Assembly: GCF_014218355.1 (NCBI RefSeq)
Contig: NZ_AP023368.1
Span: forward strand, 3,476,001 to 3,540,000
Direction of reading: 5' to 3'
Length of the DNA stretch: 64,000 nucleotides
Source: Anaerocolumna chitinilytica
GTDB lineage: Bacteria > Bacillota > Clostridia > Lachnospirales > Lachnospiraceae
Position numbers and translations under genes: made by a program. The first letter of the stretch is position 1. Every line of letters starts with the position of its first letter. Positions 35,321-42,971 of the stretch are shown in pieces. The notes under the pieces were generated by a model. That model saw only the letters and a list, made by a program, of their open reading frames with translations, made no database searches and was not told the DNA's origin.

Positions 35321-36217
35321 TTATGAGCCATCATACAATCGGAACAAGTTCATAATCTCTTCATCAACAATAATATTCGATTCTCTTAATTCATCCAGAC
35401 AATCAAAAAAAGCTGTTTTATTTTGCTGTTCAAAATATAAATGCAGAAAAGCCTTGTACGTATCCAGCATATGCTGGCGGTACAAACCGGCTCTGGAAGC
35501 CCATTTATCAGCCATATTATAATTCTTAATGGATAGGAACAAATCCGTCATCCATAAATAATGGGTAGCCGTCATGTACCAAAGATTATGTTGAAAGAGA
35601 TTCTCCGCAACATTGTCCATAATATAAATATAGGACCTCTGTTCCACTTCATTCATAATCTTCATACTTAGAATTTCATGAATATAATCAAGGGAAAGAA
35701 GATTAAGCTCCACATCTTCCGGATGCCTTTGCATTTGATCAATCATATTTTGTGCCGTAGTACGGCATTCCGACAATGCATCCAAAATGATAGATGCCGC
35801 ATAATGTGAGGTTTCGGTATCCTCACTATTCATAGCTACCACAATGCTGGAAACCGTTTTTTTCGCATTGTTGCGCAGAGTATCTAAAAGAAGTCTCCTA
35901 AGACTTGAGGTATCTGAGACTGCCATCGCATCCTGAATCGGTACATAATTCATCTCCATTTCACTATTTGGTGGCAGTATTATCTTCTCCCTTTCCTGGT
36001 TAAAGCTTATATCATTCATATCAATATTCTTTTTCCGGCTTAAGAAACTAAACAATAAACCTAGTAAAATATATAACAATCCGAAAAATGGTACGATAAA
36101 TATAAACCAGGAAAGCATAACTTGTGTACTTCGTTGACCTTTTTTTCGAAAGAAAGCCGTCACAAATACGATTACTGCAATCAGTGAATTCAATATCAAA
36201 ATAAGCAGAACCGGCAT
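35321..36217 (-). CDS. pelE: PelE-like membrane/TPR protein
   Basis: 298 residues from the ATG at 36217; AAGGAG lies seven bases upstream, inside the last codons of pelD, and only one base separates the pelD stop from this ATG. Two membrane helices (about 2-22 and 34-58) are followed by a cytosolic helical domain of about 200 residues with TPR-like helix pairs. That is the plan of PelE, which docks to PelD and PelF. Primary sequence of PelE is poorly conserved, so the call leans on topology, length and position pelD-pelE-x-pelF-pelG. Confidence 0.8.
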   Translation of the reverse strand: MPVLLILILNSLIAVIVFVTAFFRKKGQRSTQVMLSWFIFIVPFFGLLYILLGLLFSFLSRKKNIDMNDISFNQEREKIILPPNSEMEMNYVPIQDAMAVSDTSSLRRLLLDTLRNNAKKTVSSIVVAMNSEDTETSHYAASIILDALSECRTTAQNMIDQMQRHPEDVELNLLSLDYIHEILSMKIMNEVEQRSYIYIMDNVAENLFQHNLWYMTATHYLWMTDLFLSIKNYNMADKWASRAGLYRQHMLDTYKAFLHLYFEQQNKTAFFDCLDELRESNIIVDEEIMNLFRLYDGS

Positions 36218-36218
36218 C

Positions 36219-38396
36219 TTAATACTCCTTTTCCGGATAAGTCGTAATATTCTTCTCCTCCAAACGTTTTCTGACATAGACCGACTCGGATTCATTTGTA
36301 TTGGTCAGCAGAACGGCAAGGTTCCCGTCCGGCATGATACCGATATAATCCGACTCCCGCAATAATGGTTTAATAGTATCGCTCATTTCCTTTATAGATC
36401 TATAATCTCTTTGGATATAGATAACGCTTTGCTCTGCATATCCTTTTTCGCTGGCATGCTTGTATATATCCAGCATCCCACGAAATGCAGCTTCCTGAAG
36501 GATTGCTGTTTCAGGAATGAATCTGCGATTAGCTAAAGCATCCAGATAATCTGCATCTCGAACGATAACAGAATAAATCAATGCGCCAACGATTGTAAGC
36601 AGATTGGCCTGGTATAGAGTCATTTGCTCGTAGGGAATACCCCACAATAATATTAAAATTCTCATTTTATCATTATTATCAAAAAGAGCGCTGGCCATCA
36701 TCGGCAATGCACTGTCTAAGGAACGATTAATGTATACCTGCTTTCCCGCTAAGACTTCAAAAATCATTTTATAATTCTTCATTGGAATTGATTTGCCCAG
36801 AGAACGGGCTTTTTCGCTGGAAGCAGATGCCAGCCTGCAGTACTCTGCATTTGACACAATATAAATCGAAACATCCTTTGTATTCATGATATCCGAAAGC
36901 GTATCCAATGACGCAAACATCACTTCACCCGTTGCAGCCTTGTCCAATTTAGAGGTAATCTCATAAATACGGCCGATACTCTCCGAGCTGCTGATTATCT
37001 TATCCGCAAAATAATTCTTGATTTTCATATTACTGGAATTGATGACAGTAATATCCTCCAACCGTTCTGTAAGGAAATCTATCTCCTCGTTTTTATCCAA
37101 TTTCATCTCAATAAATCTGTCTTTTAAATGCCCCACTGTCAGAGCCACAACAAAAATCTGAGCTATCCAAATGTAAGTGTTAATATCTATTAATATGGAA
37201 AAACCTGAGGTTGTATACGTTTGACGGAAGCAATATCCAACAACACTGAGAAGGGAGGCTAAAATAGCCTGTTGCCTGCCATGAATCACCGCAAATAATA
37301 ACACATATAGTAAATAGAAGTTAATTCCACTGAAATAAGGATTGCTCACCATACTATTATTCAGTATAAAAAAAGGGATAAAGAAAACCAGACATTCAAT
37401 AAAAGGAAAACTCTTTCGAAGCAAGCGAAATATTCTCTCTCTTAATCCATCCCCTCTGTATCTTTCATCCTTATGCAAAAACAGATTCTTATGATTGTTC
37501 ATATAAGAAATAATTTTAGGAACTACATCTTTATAGCTATTTCTGATTTCAAAAGGAAACTCCTTGCAAAATCTTTCATTTGATAAAATGGTTCTATGTT
37601 TAAGGCCTACTGTTTGGTCCACAATATCAATTTGCCTTGAATATTTTTCTTGAATTAACCTGGCAACTGCATCTCCTGTGATCTCTTCCATAGAAGAAAT
37701 ATGATAAAGATGCTGCTTTCTCTCAGGTGCTTTAATTAACAATGCTATCGCTTCCACTGCATCCTTTACATAAAGCGCTGATAATATCTTTTTTGCATTT
37801 ACCTGCAAACGACCGGTAATCAATGCCTTTAGACATATGCCTGAAAGAATATCCGTACATGCTTCTCTGTCAGCAGGAATACCATACATACCCGCAACTC
37901 TCAAAACCGTTACTTCCATCTGTGTTACCTGATTAAAATGTAAGGAGAGATTCTCTCCCTGAGAAATCGTCATACCTTTCATACTATTAGGGGATGCCGG
38001 TACATCCTCATTGATATCTATAATATATTCATCTTCATAGACAGCCTCAGAAGATACATAGATAAAATGCCTGACACCAAACATTCCTGCACACATGAGC
38101 AGGTTATTGAGCCCGGTTATATACTTTGAGGATTCCTCAAACATACTTTTATCATCCCACTTATATAATGGATCATAAGCCCCTGTAAAAAGAATAGCAT
38201 CCGGACGGCTGCTGCTAATAAGAGATCTAACACTGTCACTGTCATAATGAAAGATATATTGTTCGAACACATGGGCAGGCTTTTTTGACTTTTTATTACT
38301 ATTTAATGTATAAATATCCCATTTTTCTTTATAGAATTTATGAATAATTTCATTGGTAAAAGTGCCATAACTTCCAACTATTAGGATGCTGCCCAT
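36219..38396 (-). CDS. pelD: PelD-type c-di-GMP receptor fused to a degenerate SDR domain
   Basis: 725 residues from the ATG at 38396 (AGGAGAG nine bases upstream; a GTG eight codons earlier is less likely). Residues 1-315 are an extended SDR/epimerase domain, but the glycine motif reads G8-S-Y-G11-T-F-T (third Gly lost) and the Y-x-x-S-K site reads M142-T-I-S-Q146. Both catalytic residues are replaced, although V-S-S-E-A-V-Y (114-120) is kept. Four membrane helices follow (331-424), then a coiled coil, a GAF-like domain (about 465-615) and a GGDEF-like domain whose active site is P-D-G-N-L (689-693). The inhibitory-site motif R680-E-S-D683 stands five residues before it, as in c-di-GMP-binding PelD. 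It should activate PelF on c-di-GMP binding. First gene of the operon. Confidence 0.85.
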   Translation of the reverse strand: MGSILIVGSYGTFTNEIIHKFYKEKWDIYTLNSNKKSKKPAHVFEQYIFHYDSDSVRSLISSSRPDAILFTGAYDPLYKWDDKSMFEESSKYITGLNNLLMCAGMFGVRHFIYVSSEAVYEDEYIIDINEDVPASPNSMKGMTISQGENLSLHFNQVTQMEVTVLRVAGMYGIPADREACTDILSGICLKALITGRLQVNAKKILSALYVKDAVEAIALLIKAPERKQHLYHISSMEEITGDAVARLIQEKYSRQIDIVDQTVGLKHRTILSNERFCKEFPFEIRNSYKDVVPKIISYMNNHKNLFLHKDERYRGDGLRERIFRLLRKSFPFIECLVFFIPFFILNNSMVSNPYFSGINFYLLYVLLFAVIHGRQQAILASLLSVVGYCFRQTYTTSGFSILIDINTYIWIAQIFVVALTVGHLKDRFIEMKLDKNEEIDFLTERLEDITVINSSNMKIKNYFADKIISSSESIGRIYEITSKLDKAATGEVMFASLDTLSDIMNTKDVSIYIVSNAEYCRLASASSEKARSLGKSIPMKNYKMIFEVLAGKQVYINRSLDSALPMMASALFDNNDKMRILILLWGIPYEQMTLYQANLLTIVGALIYSVIVRDADYLDALANRRFIPETAILQEAAFRGMLDIYKHASEKGYAEQSVIYIQRDYRSIKEMSDTIKPLLRESDYIGIMPDGNLAVLLTNTNESESVYVRKRLEEKNITTYPEKEY

Positions 38397-38448
38397 ACTG
38401 TTATTCTCTCTCCTAAACACAAAATTACAAAAATCAGCCTTGAACCTT

Positions 38449-38477
38449 ACTATAATATAAATTCTATGTCATTTCAA
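38449..38477 (-). promoter_or_regulatory. Candidate promoter of the pel/polysaccharide operon
   Basis: Minus strand TTGAAA (38472-38477) and TATAGT (38449-38454) are 17 bases apart. Transcription would start about 45 bases before pelD. It is one base off consensus at -35 and two at -10. No riboswitch-like structure fits in so short a leader. Confidence 0.5.
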
Positions 38478-38555
38478 GTAAAATTAGTCTGTAAGTGTTC
38501 ATTTCTTGTATAAAAAAGCCTTATAAAATCAACATTTTCCTTAATATGTCACCTC

Positions 38556-38589
38556 TTCCATTAATAGGTATTTTTACCTATTAATGGAA
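38556..38589. promoter_or_regulatory. Perfect 34-bp palindrome between divergent promoters
   Basis: TTCCATTAATAGGTA (38556-38570), TTTT, TACCTATTAATGGAA (38575-38589): 15-bp arms without a mismatch. It lies between the pelD promoter (38449-38477) and the promoter of the DivIVA-like gene (38706-38734), so if those are right it is in neither transcript and is best read as an operator. A T-run follows on the plus strand, so a terminator for an unseen plus-strand transcript is the alternative. Confidence 0.65.
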
Positions 38590-38705
38590 CAATTTTTTTA
38601 TGACAAAGAGCACGCTGCTTATTTCCTTTATTTAGTATATTTATACATTATGCAACAAATAAACACAATTCTTCCTATGCATATAATGGATATCCTTGTC
38701 TTTAG

Positions 38706-38734
38706 TTGACAAATAAAGTTACATAAGCTAATAT
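38706..38734 (+). promoter_or_regulatory. Sigma-A promoter of the DivIVA-like gene
   Basis: TTGACA (38706-38711, perfect) and TAATAT (38729-38734) with 17-base spacing. The leader to the start codon is about 90 bases. Confidence 0.65.
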
Positions 38735-38832
38735 AATTAGCGTAAGAAAGAAATACAGGATACCTTTTAAGGTTTATTAGTCGCAACAGCAGACCCAATT
38801 AATATATATTATGTAGTGAAAGGATGGATGGC

Positions 38833-39660
38833 ATGAAAAAAACCTTTTGGGGATATAGCGTTTCTGAGGTTGATATCATTATAAACACTCTACGTGAAGA
38901 AAACGAAAGCCTGAACGCTACTATTACTACATTAAAGACACAGATAAAGAATAGCGAGACCAGCGGAGCAAAAGCTAATCTCTTAGAAGCTGATTTAAGA
39001 ATGCTTGAAGAGGATCTTAATAAACTGAATGAAGAGAAACTTGAGCTACTTTCCCAGATTTCTTCCTTCAAAGAAGAATCTGAAGCTTTGAAGCAGCAGA
39101 ATGAAAGTTTAAATCTCCAGCTTTCCCAACTACAACTACAAAATGCAAAGCAAATAGACCTCCAGCATACGGAAGACCCCTCCTTTGATAAAGTAGTGCA
39201 GACGGAGCAAGAGCTTCAAGATATGACAGATGAAATAATATCTGCTGAGAGCGAATTGAAAGAAGCAATCGTTCCAATAAAAGAAATTATGAAAGTACAA
39301 TTAGAAATAGATACCATGAAGGATGAAGTTGCCATCTCTAATAATACAGCTTTTGAACAGTTAAGGGCTAAAACTATTGATTGCAATTCACAGGATAATT
39401 TGAACCAGATGTCTGAGATTTCTTTACACGCCTATGGTGAAATGTCTAAGATGAGAAATGAAGTTATTGATTATATCCATACCCAGATGAAGGAATATTA
39501 TAAAATGCTTGATGAAAACAATGCCAAGCTATATAAAGTTTCTAATACAATGGATGCAATTATGGCTGATTTTATTAAGAAATCCAATGATTATTTAAAA
39601 ACAGACGACACTGTAAGGCCGTTCAAGTATGAATATCAACCTGATGAAATCATAAAATAA
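38833..39660 (+). CDS. DivIVA/GpsB-like coiled-coil protein
   Basis: 275 residues from the ATG at 38833, nine bases after AAAGG; an ATG three codons earlier directly abuts the ribosome site. The start M-K-K-T-F-W-G-Y-S-V-S-E-V-D has the F-x-G-Y-x3-E-V-D pattern of the DivIVA N-terminal membrane-binding motif. It is followed by strong heptads (about 15-110, almost only E, L, N, K, Q, S) and a second helical region to about 260. No membrane segment. DivIVA-like proteins bind curved membranes at poles and septa and recruit partners. Divergent position to pelD suggests, but does not show, a link to pole-located polysaccharide or pili. It stands alone and has its own promoter and terminator. Confidence 0.65.
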   Translation: MKKTFWGYSVSEVDIIINTLREENESLNATITTLKTQIKNSETSGAKANLLEADLRMLEEDLNKLNEEKLELLSQISSFKEESEALKQQNESLNLQLSQLQLQNAKQIDLQHTEDPSFDKVVQTEQELQDMTDEIISAESELKEAIVPIKEIMKVQLEIDTMKDEVAISNNTAFEQLRAKTIDCNSQDNLNQMSEISLHAYGEMSKMRNEVIDYIHTQMKEYYKMLDENNAKLYKVSNTMDAIMADFIKKSNDYLKTDDTVRPFKYEYQPDEIIK

Positions 39661-39689
39661 TGCAAATAATTTATATTTCATATGTAAAA

Positions 39690-39724
39690 AAGTCTTGTAA
39701 ACGCTGGTTTATAAGACTTTTTTT
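39690..39724 (+). terminator. Rho-independent terminator after the DivIVA-like gene
   Basis: AAGTCTTGTAAAC (39690-39702) pairs with GTTTATAAGACTT (39707-39719), 13 bp with one G-U, tetraloop GCTG, then T-run to 39724. Lies 29 bases after the stop. Confidence 0.9.
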
Positions 39725-40223
39725 GCATCGATTACACTGATTATGCAAATGTGAAGCCTGAATCCTGTACGGAAGAAATTATTTTTATTATTTTCCTTTT
39801 TGCATAGCTTCCTAAAGTTAGCAAATATTGATAATAAAATAGCAATTTATGGAAAGTAAAATACTGCTCTATGAGGTATTATAAAATAAAGAAAAGGTTA
39901 GATGATATTGCATATAATAAATCTTTCTACATAATTACACATTTTATTTGAACACTCTTTCTTGATAGCTTTACTGCATTTGTTTGATACATCTTTATAT
40001 TAAGAAATACCAGATACGATTTTCATATAACTTTGCAATTGTTTAAAAGCCTCTATCAGAATTGTATCTGGGACTTATAATCTTACTAGTTTATCTAAAT
40101 ACTTCAATGTATTTCTAGTTCAAGTTACTATCATAATAATAAACTCTAAATGACTTAAATTCCAATCACAAAACTTCTTATGCAAAACCACATTCATAAT
40201 CGACAGACAAAAATGGTACAACC
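39725..40223. other. AT-rich intergenic region with a long inverted repeat
   Basis: No gene found. It contains a 12-bp-arm inverted repeat, CCAGATACGATT (40010-40021) and AATTGTATCTGG (40060-40071). In plus-strand RNA these pair completely with one G-U and enclose a 38-base loop. A weaker hairpin lies at 40085-40119 (ACTAG..AAATAC / GTATTT-CTAGT). I could not match it to a known riboswitch or small RNA. It may be upstream regulation of the xylanase gene. Confidence 0.4.
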
Positions 40224-40277
40224 TGTATTATTTTAATTCATTGTATTATTTTAATTCATTGTACTATTTTTAATTTA
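40224..40277. repeat. Three 18-bp tandem repeats upstream of the xylanase gene
   Basis: TGTATTATTTTAATTCAT occurs exactly at 40224-40241 and 40242-40259; a third unit at 40260-40277 differs at four positions. It ends about 100 bases before the xylanase start. A-T-rich phased repeats here could bend DNA or bind a regulator. Confidence 0.85.
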
Positions 40278-40375
40278 CTGTTCTTATTTAAGGCTTTTAA
40301 TTGATTTTAAAAGCAGCAATATTTAGATGGTATGTAGGTAAGTGTAACTATAAACTATATATTGGAGGGGTCAAT

Positions 40376-41014
40376 ATGAACAAATTAACAAAGAAGGTTT
40401 TGGCATTTTTATGTGCAGCTGCAATGAGTATTACAGGATTATTTACAGGAACAGTATCCGCTGCTACGGATTACTGGCAGAATTGGACTGATGGAGGAGG
40501 TACCGTTAATGCTACCAATGGTTCCAATGGAAATTTCAGCGTTAGTTGGACAAACTGCGGAAATTTTGTTGTAGGTAAGGGCTGGAATACCGGTAATGCT
40601 TCCAGAGTAGCTAATTACAATGCAGGTGCCTTTTCGCCATCCGGTAATGGTTATCTGACTTTATATGGATGGACAAGAAACTCTCTTATTGAATATTACG
40701 TTGTAGACAGCTGGGGTACATACAGGCCAACCGGAACCTATAAAGGAACGGTAACAAGTGATGGCGGTACATATGATATTTATACAGCTATGAGATATAA
40801 CGCCCCATCTATTGACGGTACTCAGACGTTCCAGCAGTTCTGGAGTGTAAGACAGGCAAAGAGAGCTACCGGCAGCAATGTACAGATCAATTTCGCCAAC
40901 CATGTTAATGCATGGAGAAATAATGGGATGAATCTGGGAAGCAGTTGGTCTTATCAGGCCGTATGCGTAGAGGGATATCAAAGCAGTGGTTATGCAAATG
41001 TAACCGTTTGGTAA
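40376..41014 (+). CDS. Secreted endo-1,4-beta-xylanase, glycoside hydrolase family 11
   Basis: 212 residues from the ATG at 40376 after GGAGGGG; an upstream in-frame ATG at 40301 gives a non-signal extension and is rejected. Signal peptide residues 1-29, cut likely after V-S-A. The rest is a single GH11 jelly roll. Nucleophile E106 is in [10 protein letters not shown], the acid/base E199 in V-E-G-Y-Q-S-S-G, and the thumb/core motif F-W-S-V-R-Q near 155. No carbohydrate-binding or dockerin module, so a free secreted enzyme cutting xylan. Its own transcription unit between two terminators. Confidence 0.95.
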   Translation: MNKLTKKVLAFLCAAAMSITGLFTGTVSAATDYWQNWTDGGGTVNATNGSNGNFSVSWTNCGNFVVGKGWNTGNASRVANYNAGAFSPSGNGYLTLYGWTRNSLIEYYVVDSWGTYRPTGTYKGTVTSDGGTYDIYTAMRYNAPSIDGTQTFQQFWSVRQAKRATGSNVQINFANHVNAWRNNGMNLGSSWSYQAVCVEGYQSSGYANVTVW

Positions 41015-41178
41015 AAGGATTGATAAAGGGTTCGGCAAAGAATAATATAACTCGTTAAAATCAAGTTATGAATTCTAAACTGTCCGGTTAGATAACCGGC
41101 AGAACAGTAAAAAACTTACCTACATACTATATAAATATTATTACATTGGTACATATTTGAATAAATCCTTTGATTTAT

Positions 41179-41210
41179 GGCCGTTTCTAATAAAAAGGAA
41201 CGGCCTTTTC
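41179..41210 (+). terminator. Terminator downstream of the xylanase gene
   Basis: GGCCGTTTC (41179-41187) pairs with GGAACGGCC (41197-41205, one G-U or mismatch near the loop), followed by TTTTC. It lies about 165 bases after the xylanase stop and before the next gene. A smaller hairpin (CCGGTT/AACCGG) at about 41082-41097 lies between. Confidence 0.75.
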
Positions 41211-41307
41211 AAAAGTACTTTCCAATACTATTTTTTCATATATCTGATAAAGCAATATTTTACATGATTGCCACATAACGATTCAATCAGTTCGGAAGGA
41301 GAGACGA

Positions 41308-42150
41308 ATGAAAAAAATATTGTTTTTATTCATTTTGCAAATCATACTGCTGACTTTGTGCTCATGCTCACAAAAAAAGTCTGATGGTTTTGTATTAGTA
41401 AAAGGCGGAACATTTATAAATACCAACTCAAATTATTACGGAACGGATGTTACAATAAAAGATTTTTATATCGGGAAATATGAGGTAACGCAAAAAGAAT
41501 GGACGGAAATAATGGGTAACAACCCTTCTCAGTTTAAAGGACAAGATTTACCGGTCGAATCAGTTAGTTGGTATGACTGTATAGAATATTGTAATGAAAG
41601 AAGTATAAAGGAAGGGCTTGAGCCATATTACAATATAGACAAAGAGAAGAAAGATTCAGATAATAAGAGCGAATATGATAATATCAGGTGGACGGTCACA
41701 ACCAATGAAGCTGCAGGTGGCTACCGGCTGCCGACAGAAGCAGAATGGGAATATGCTGCAGGCGGAGGGCAGTTAAGCAAAAGTTATTTATACAGTGGTG
41801 ATAACAATCCAGATAAAGCAGCCTGGTATTGGAGAAATGCCGGTGATAACTATCTAACAGTCGATTGGAACTGGTCTACCATTGATAGTAATAAAACTAA
41901 GACCCATCCTGTCGGCTTACAAAAACCAAATGAACTGGGTATATATGATATGTCAGGGAACGTCAGGGAATGGTGCTGGGATTGGTATGGAGAAAATGAT
42001 AAAGACAAGGTAACATTTGGCTCACAAAGAGTCTGGAAAGGCGGTGGATGGATCGGTGATGTTAGTTGCTGTGAGCCTGTTTACCGAGGAAAATTTGAAG
42101 CAAACGGCTTTGGTCCTGACCAGGGGATGCGTGTATGCCGCGGGGAGTAA
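41308..42150 (+). CDS. Lipoprotein with SUMF1/formylglycine-generating-enzyme-like domain
   Basis: 280 residues. Hydrophobic signal with L-C-S-C at 17-20, a probable lipobox, so membrane-anchored and extracytoplasmic. Residues 30-278 are a SUMF1 (PF03781-type) domain: I-G-K-Y-E-V-T-Q-K-E-W near 56, P-V-E-S-V-S-W-Y-D near 80, Y-R-L-P-T-E-A-E-W-E-Y-A-A near 140, N-E-L-G-I-Y-D-M-S-G-N-V-R-E-W near 215, and R-V-C at the end in place of G-F-R-C/V. The paired Cys of true formylglycine enzymes are not clearly placed, and no sulfatase is in the window. It may be a scaffold or C-type-lectin-like variant rather than an active enzyme. Good ribosome site GGAAGGAGAG. Confidence 0.75.
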   Translation: MKKILFLFILQIILLTLCSCSQKKSDGFVLVKGGTFINTNSNYYGTDVTIKDFYIGKYEVTQKEWTEIMGNNPSQFKGQDLPVESVSWYDCIEYCNERSIKEGLEPYYNIDKEKKDSDNKSEYDNIRWTVTTNEAAGGYRLPTEAEWEYAAGGGQLSKSYLYSGDNNPDKAAWYWRNAGDNYLTVDWNWSTIDSNKTKTHPVGLQKPNELGIYDMSGNVREWCWDWYGENDKDKVTFGSQRVWKGGGWIGDVSCCEPVYRGKFEANGFGPDQGMRVCRGE

Positions 42151-42170
42151 AATAAGAATATAAAACAAGA

Positions 42171-42216
42171 ATTCCCTGGCAGCTCAAAGAAAAGGCTATC
42201 AGGGAATGTCTTATTT
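42171..42216. terminator. Bidirectional terminator between convergent genes
   Basis: ATTCCCTG (42171-42178) pairs with CAGGGAAT (42199-42206), extended by partial pairing toward the loop. T-rich on the plus side (TCTTATTTTATTTATT). It lies between the lipoprotein gene and the oppositely oriented sigK. Confidence 0.65.
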
Positions 42217-42229
42217 TATTTATTAGGAT

Positions 42230-42868
42230 TTAATGGTCCTTGTATTCCTTCTCGAAATTTTCCCGTAATTTCTTTAATGCTTTTTTTTCAATTCTTGATA
42301 CGTAGGATCTTGAAATTCCTATTTTACTTGCTATTTCACGCTGAGTTACTTCCTCCTGTGCATTCAACCCATAGCGCATTTCAATAATCTGCTTTTCCCT
42401 TTTACTTAGAACCTTATTAACCAGCTCATAGAGCCGCTTGACATTCCCCTGCAGTTCAATATCCTCAATAATATCCGCTTCCGAGCTTTCAATAATATCC
42501 AAAAGATTTATCTCATGCCCTTCTTTATCAGAACCAATGGGTTCGTACAAGTAGACTTCTTTTGCCTGTCTCTTGCCGCTTCTTAGCATCATAAGCAGTT
42601 CATTATCAATACACCTTGAGGCATAGGTGGCAAGCCGTATACCTTTATCCGGGTCAAAGGTGTCGATTGCTTTTATCAGACCAATTGTGCCAATGGATAT
42701 TAAGTCATCTATTTCTCTATCCGCCGTGTTATATTTTTTTACTATATGTGCTACCAGACGGAGATTACGTTCAATCAGGACATCCCTTGCTTCTTTACTG
42801 CCTTCCATACATTGGCATAGGATCTCCGTTTCTTCCTTGGCGCTCAGTGGCTTAGGAAAAGATTTCAC
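42230..42868 (-). CDS. sigK: Sporulation sigma factor sigma-K without pro-sequence
   Basis: 212 residues. Sigma-70 regions 2 (N-L-R-L-V-A-H-I-V-K-K-Y then D-L-I-S-I-G-T-I-G-L-I-K near 58) and 4 (T-Q-R-E-I-A-S-K-I-G-I-S-R-S-Y-V-S-R-I-E near 180) match sigma-K closely, including D-P/E-P-I-G-x-D-K-E-G-H-E-I. It directs late mother-cell transcription in sporulation. The start is GTG with GAGGTG eight bases before it. An in-frame TGA lies five codons upstream, so there is no room for the pro-peptide that SpoIVFB removes in Bacillus. The protein begins right at the conserved P-K-P-L-S. Not interrupted by a skin-type element. Monocistronic. Confidence 0.9.
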   Translation of the reverse strand: MKSFPKPLSAKEETEILCQCMEGSKEARDVLIERNLRLVAHIVKKYNTADREIDDLISIGTIGLIKAIDTFDPDKGIRLATYASRCIDNELLMMLRSGKRQAKEVYLYEPIGSDKEGHEINLLDIIESSEADIIEDIELQGNVKRLYELVNKVLSKREKQIIEMRYGLNAQEEVTQREIASKIGISRSYVSRIEKKALKKLRENFEKEYKDH

Positions 42869-42971
42869 TGTAAAAGCACCTCAACGATTGGGGGGTTATT
42901 ATTAATCTATGCCCTGTGCTTATTTTAAGTGCCTTTCCTATAAAAAAGATTTTGTAAACTTCTGAAAGCTC

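Noticed and set aside
38397..38832. c-di-GMP riboswitch before pelD
   Set aside because: The likely leader is only about 45 bases and lacks the conserved GEMM motifs; the only strong structure is the palindrome further upstream.
39690..39719. cre-like site (TGTAAACGCTGGTT) near the xylanase gene
   Set aside because: It is part of a terminator stem of the preceding gene, 650 bases from the xylanase, and matches the cre consensus only partly.
42230..42868. skin-like prophage interruption of sigK
   Set aside because: The frame is continuous and complete with no recombinase nearby.
42869..42960. Sigma-E type promoter for sigK
   Set aside because: A CATAGATT-like -10 is present, but I could not find a matching -35 at the right distance, so no promoter is claimed.
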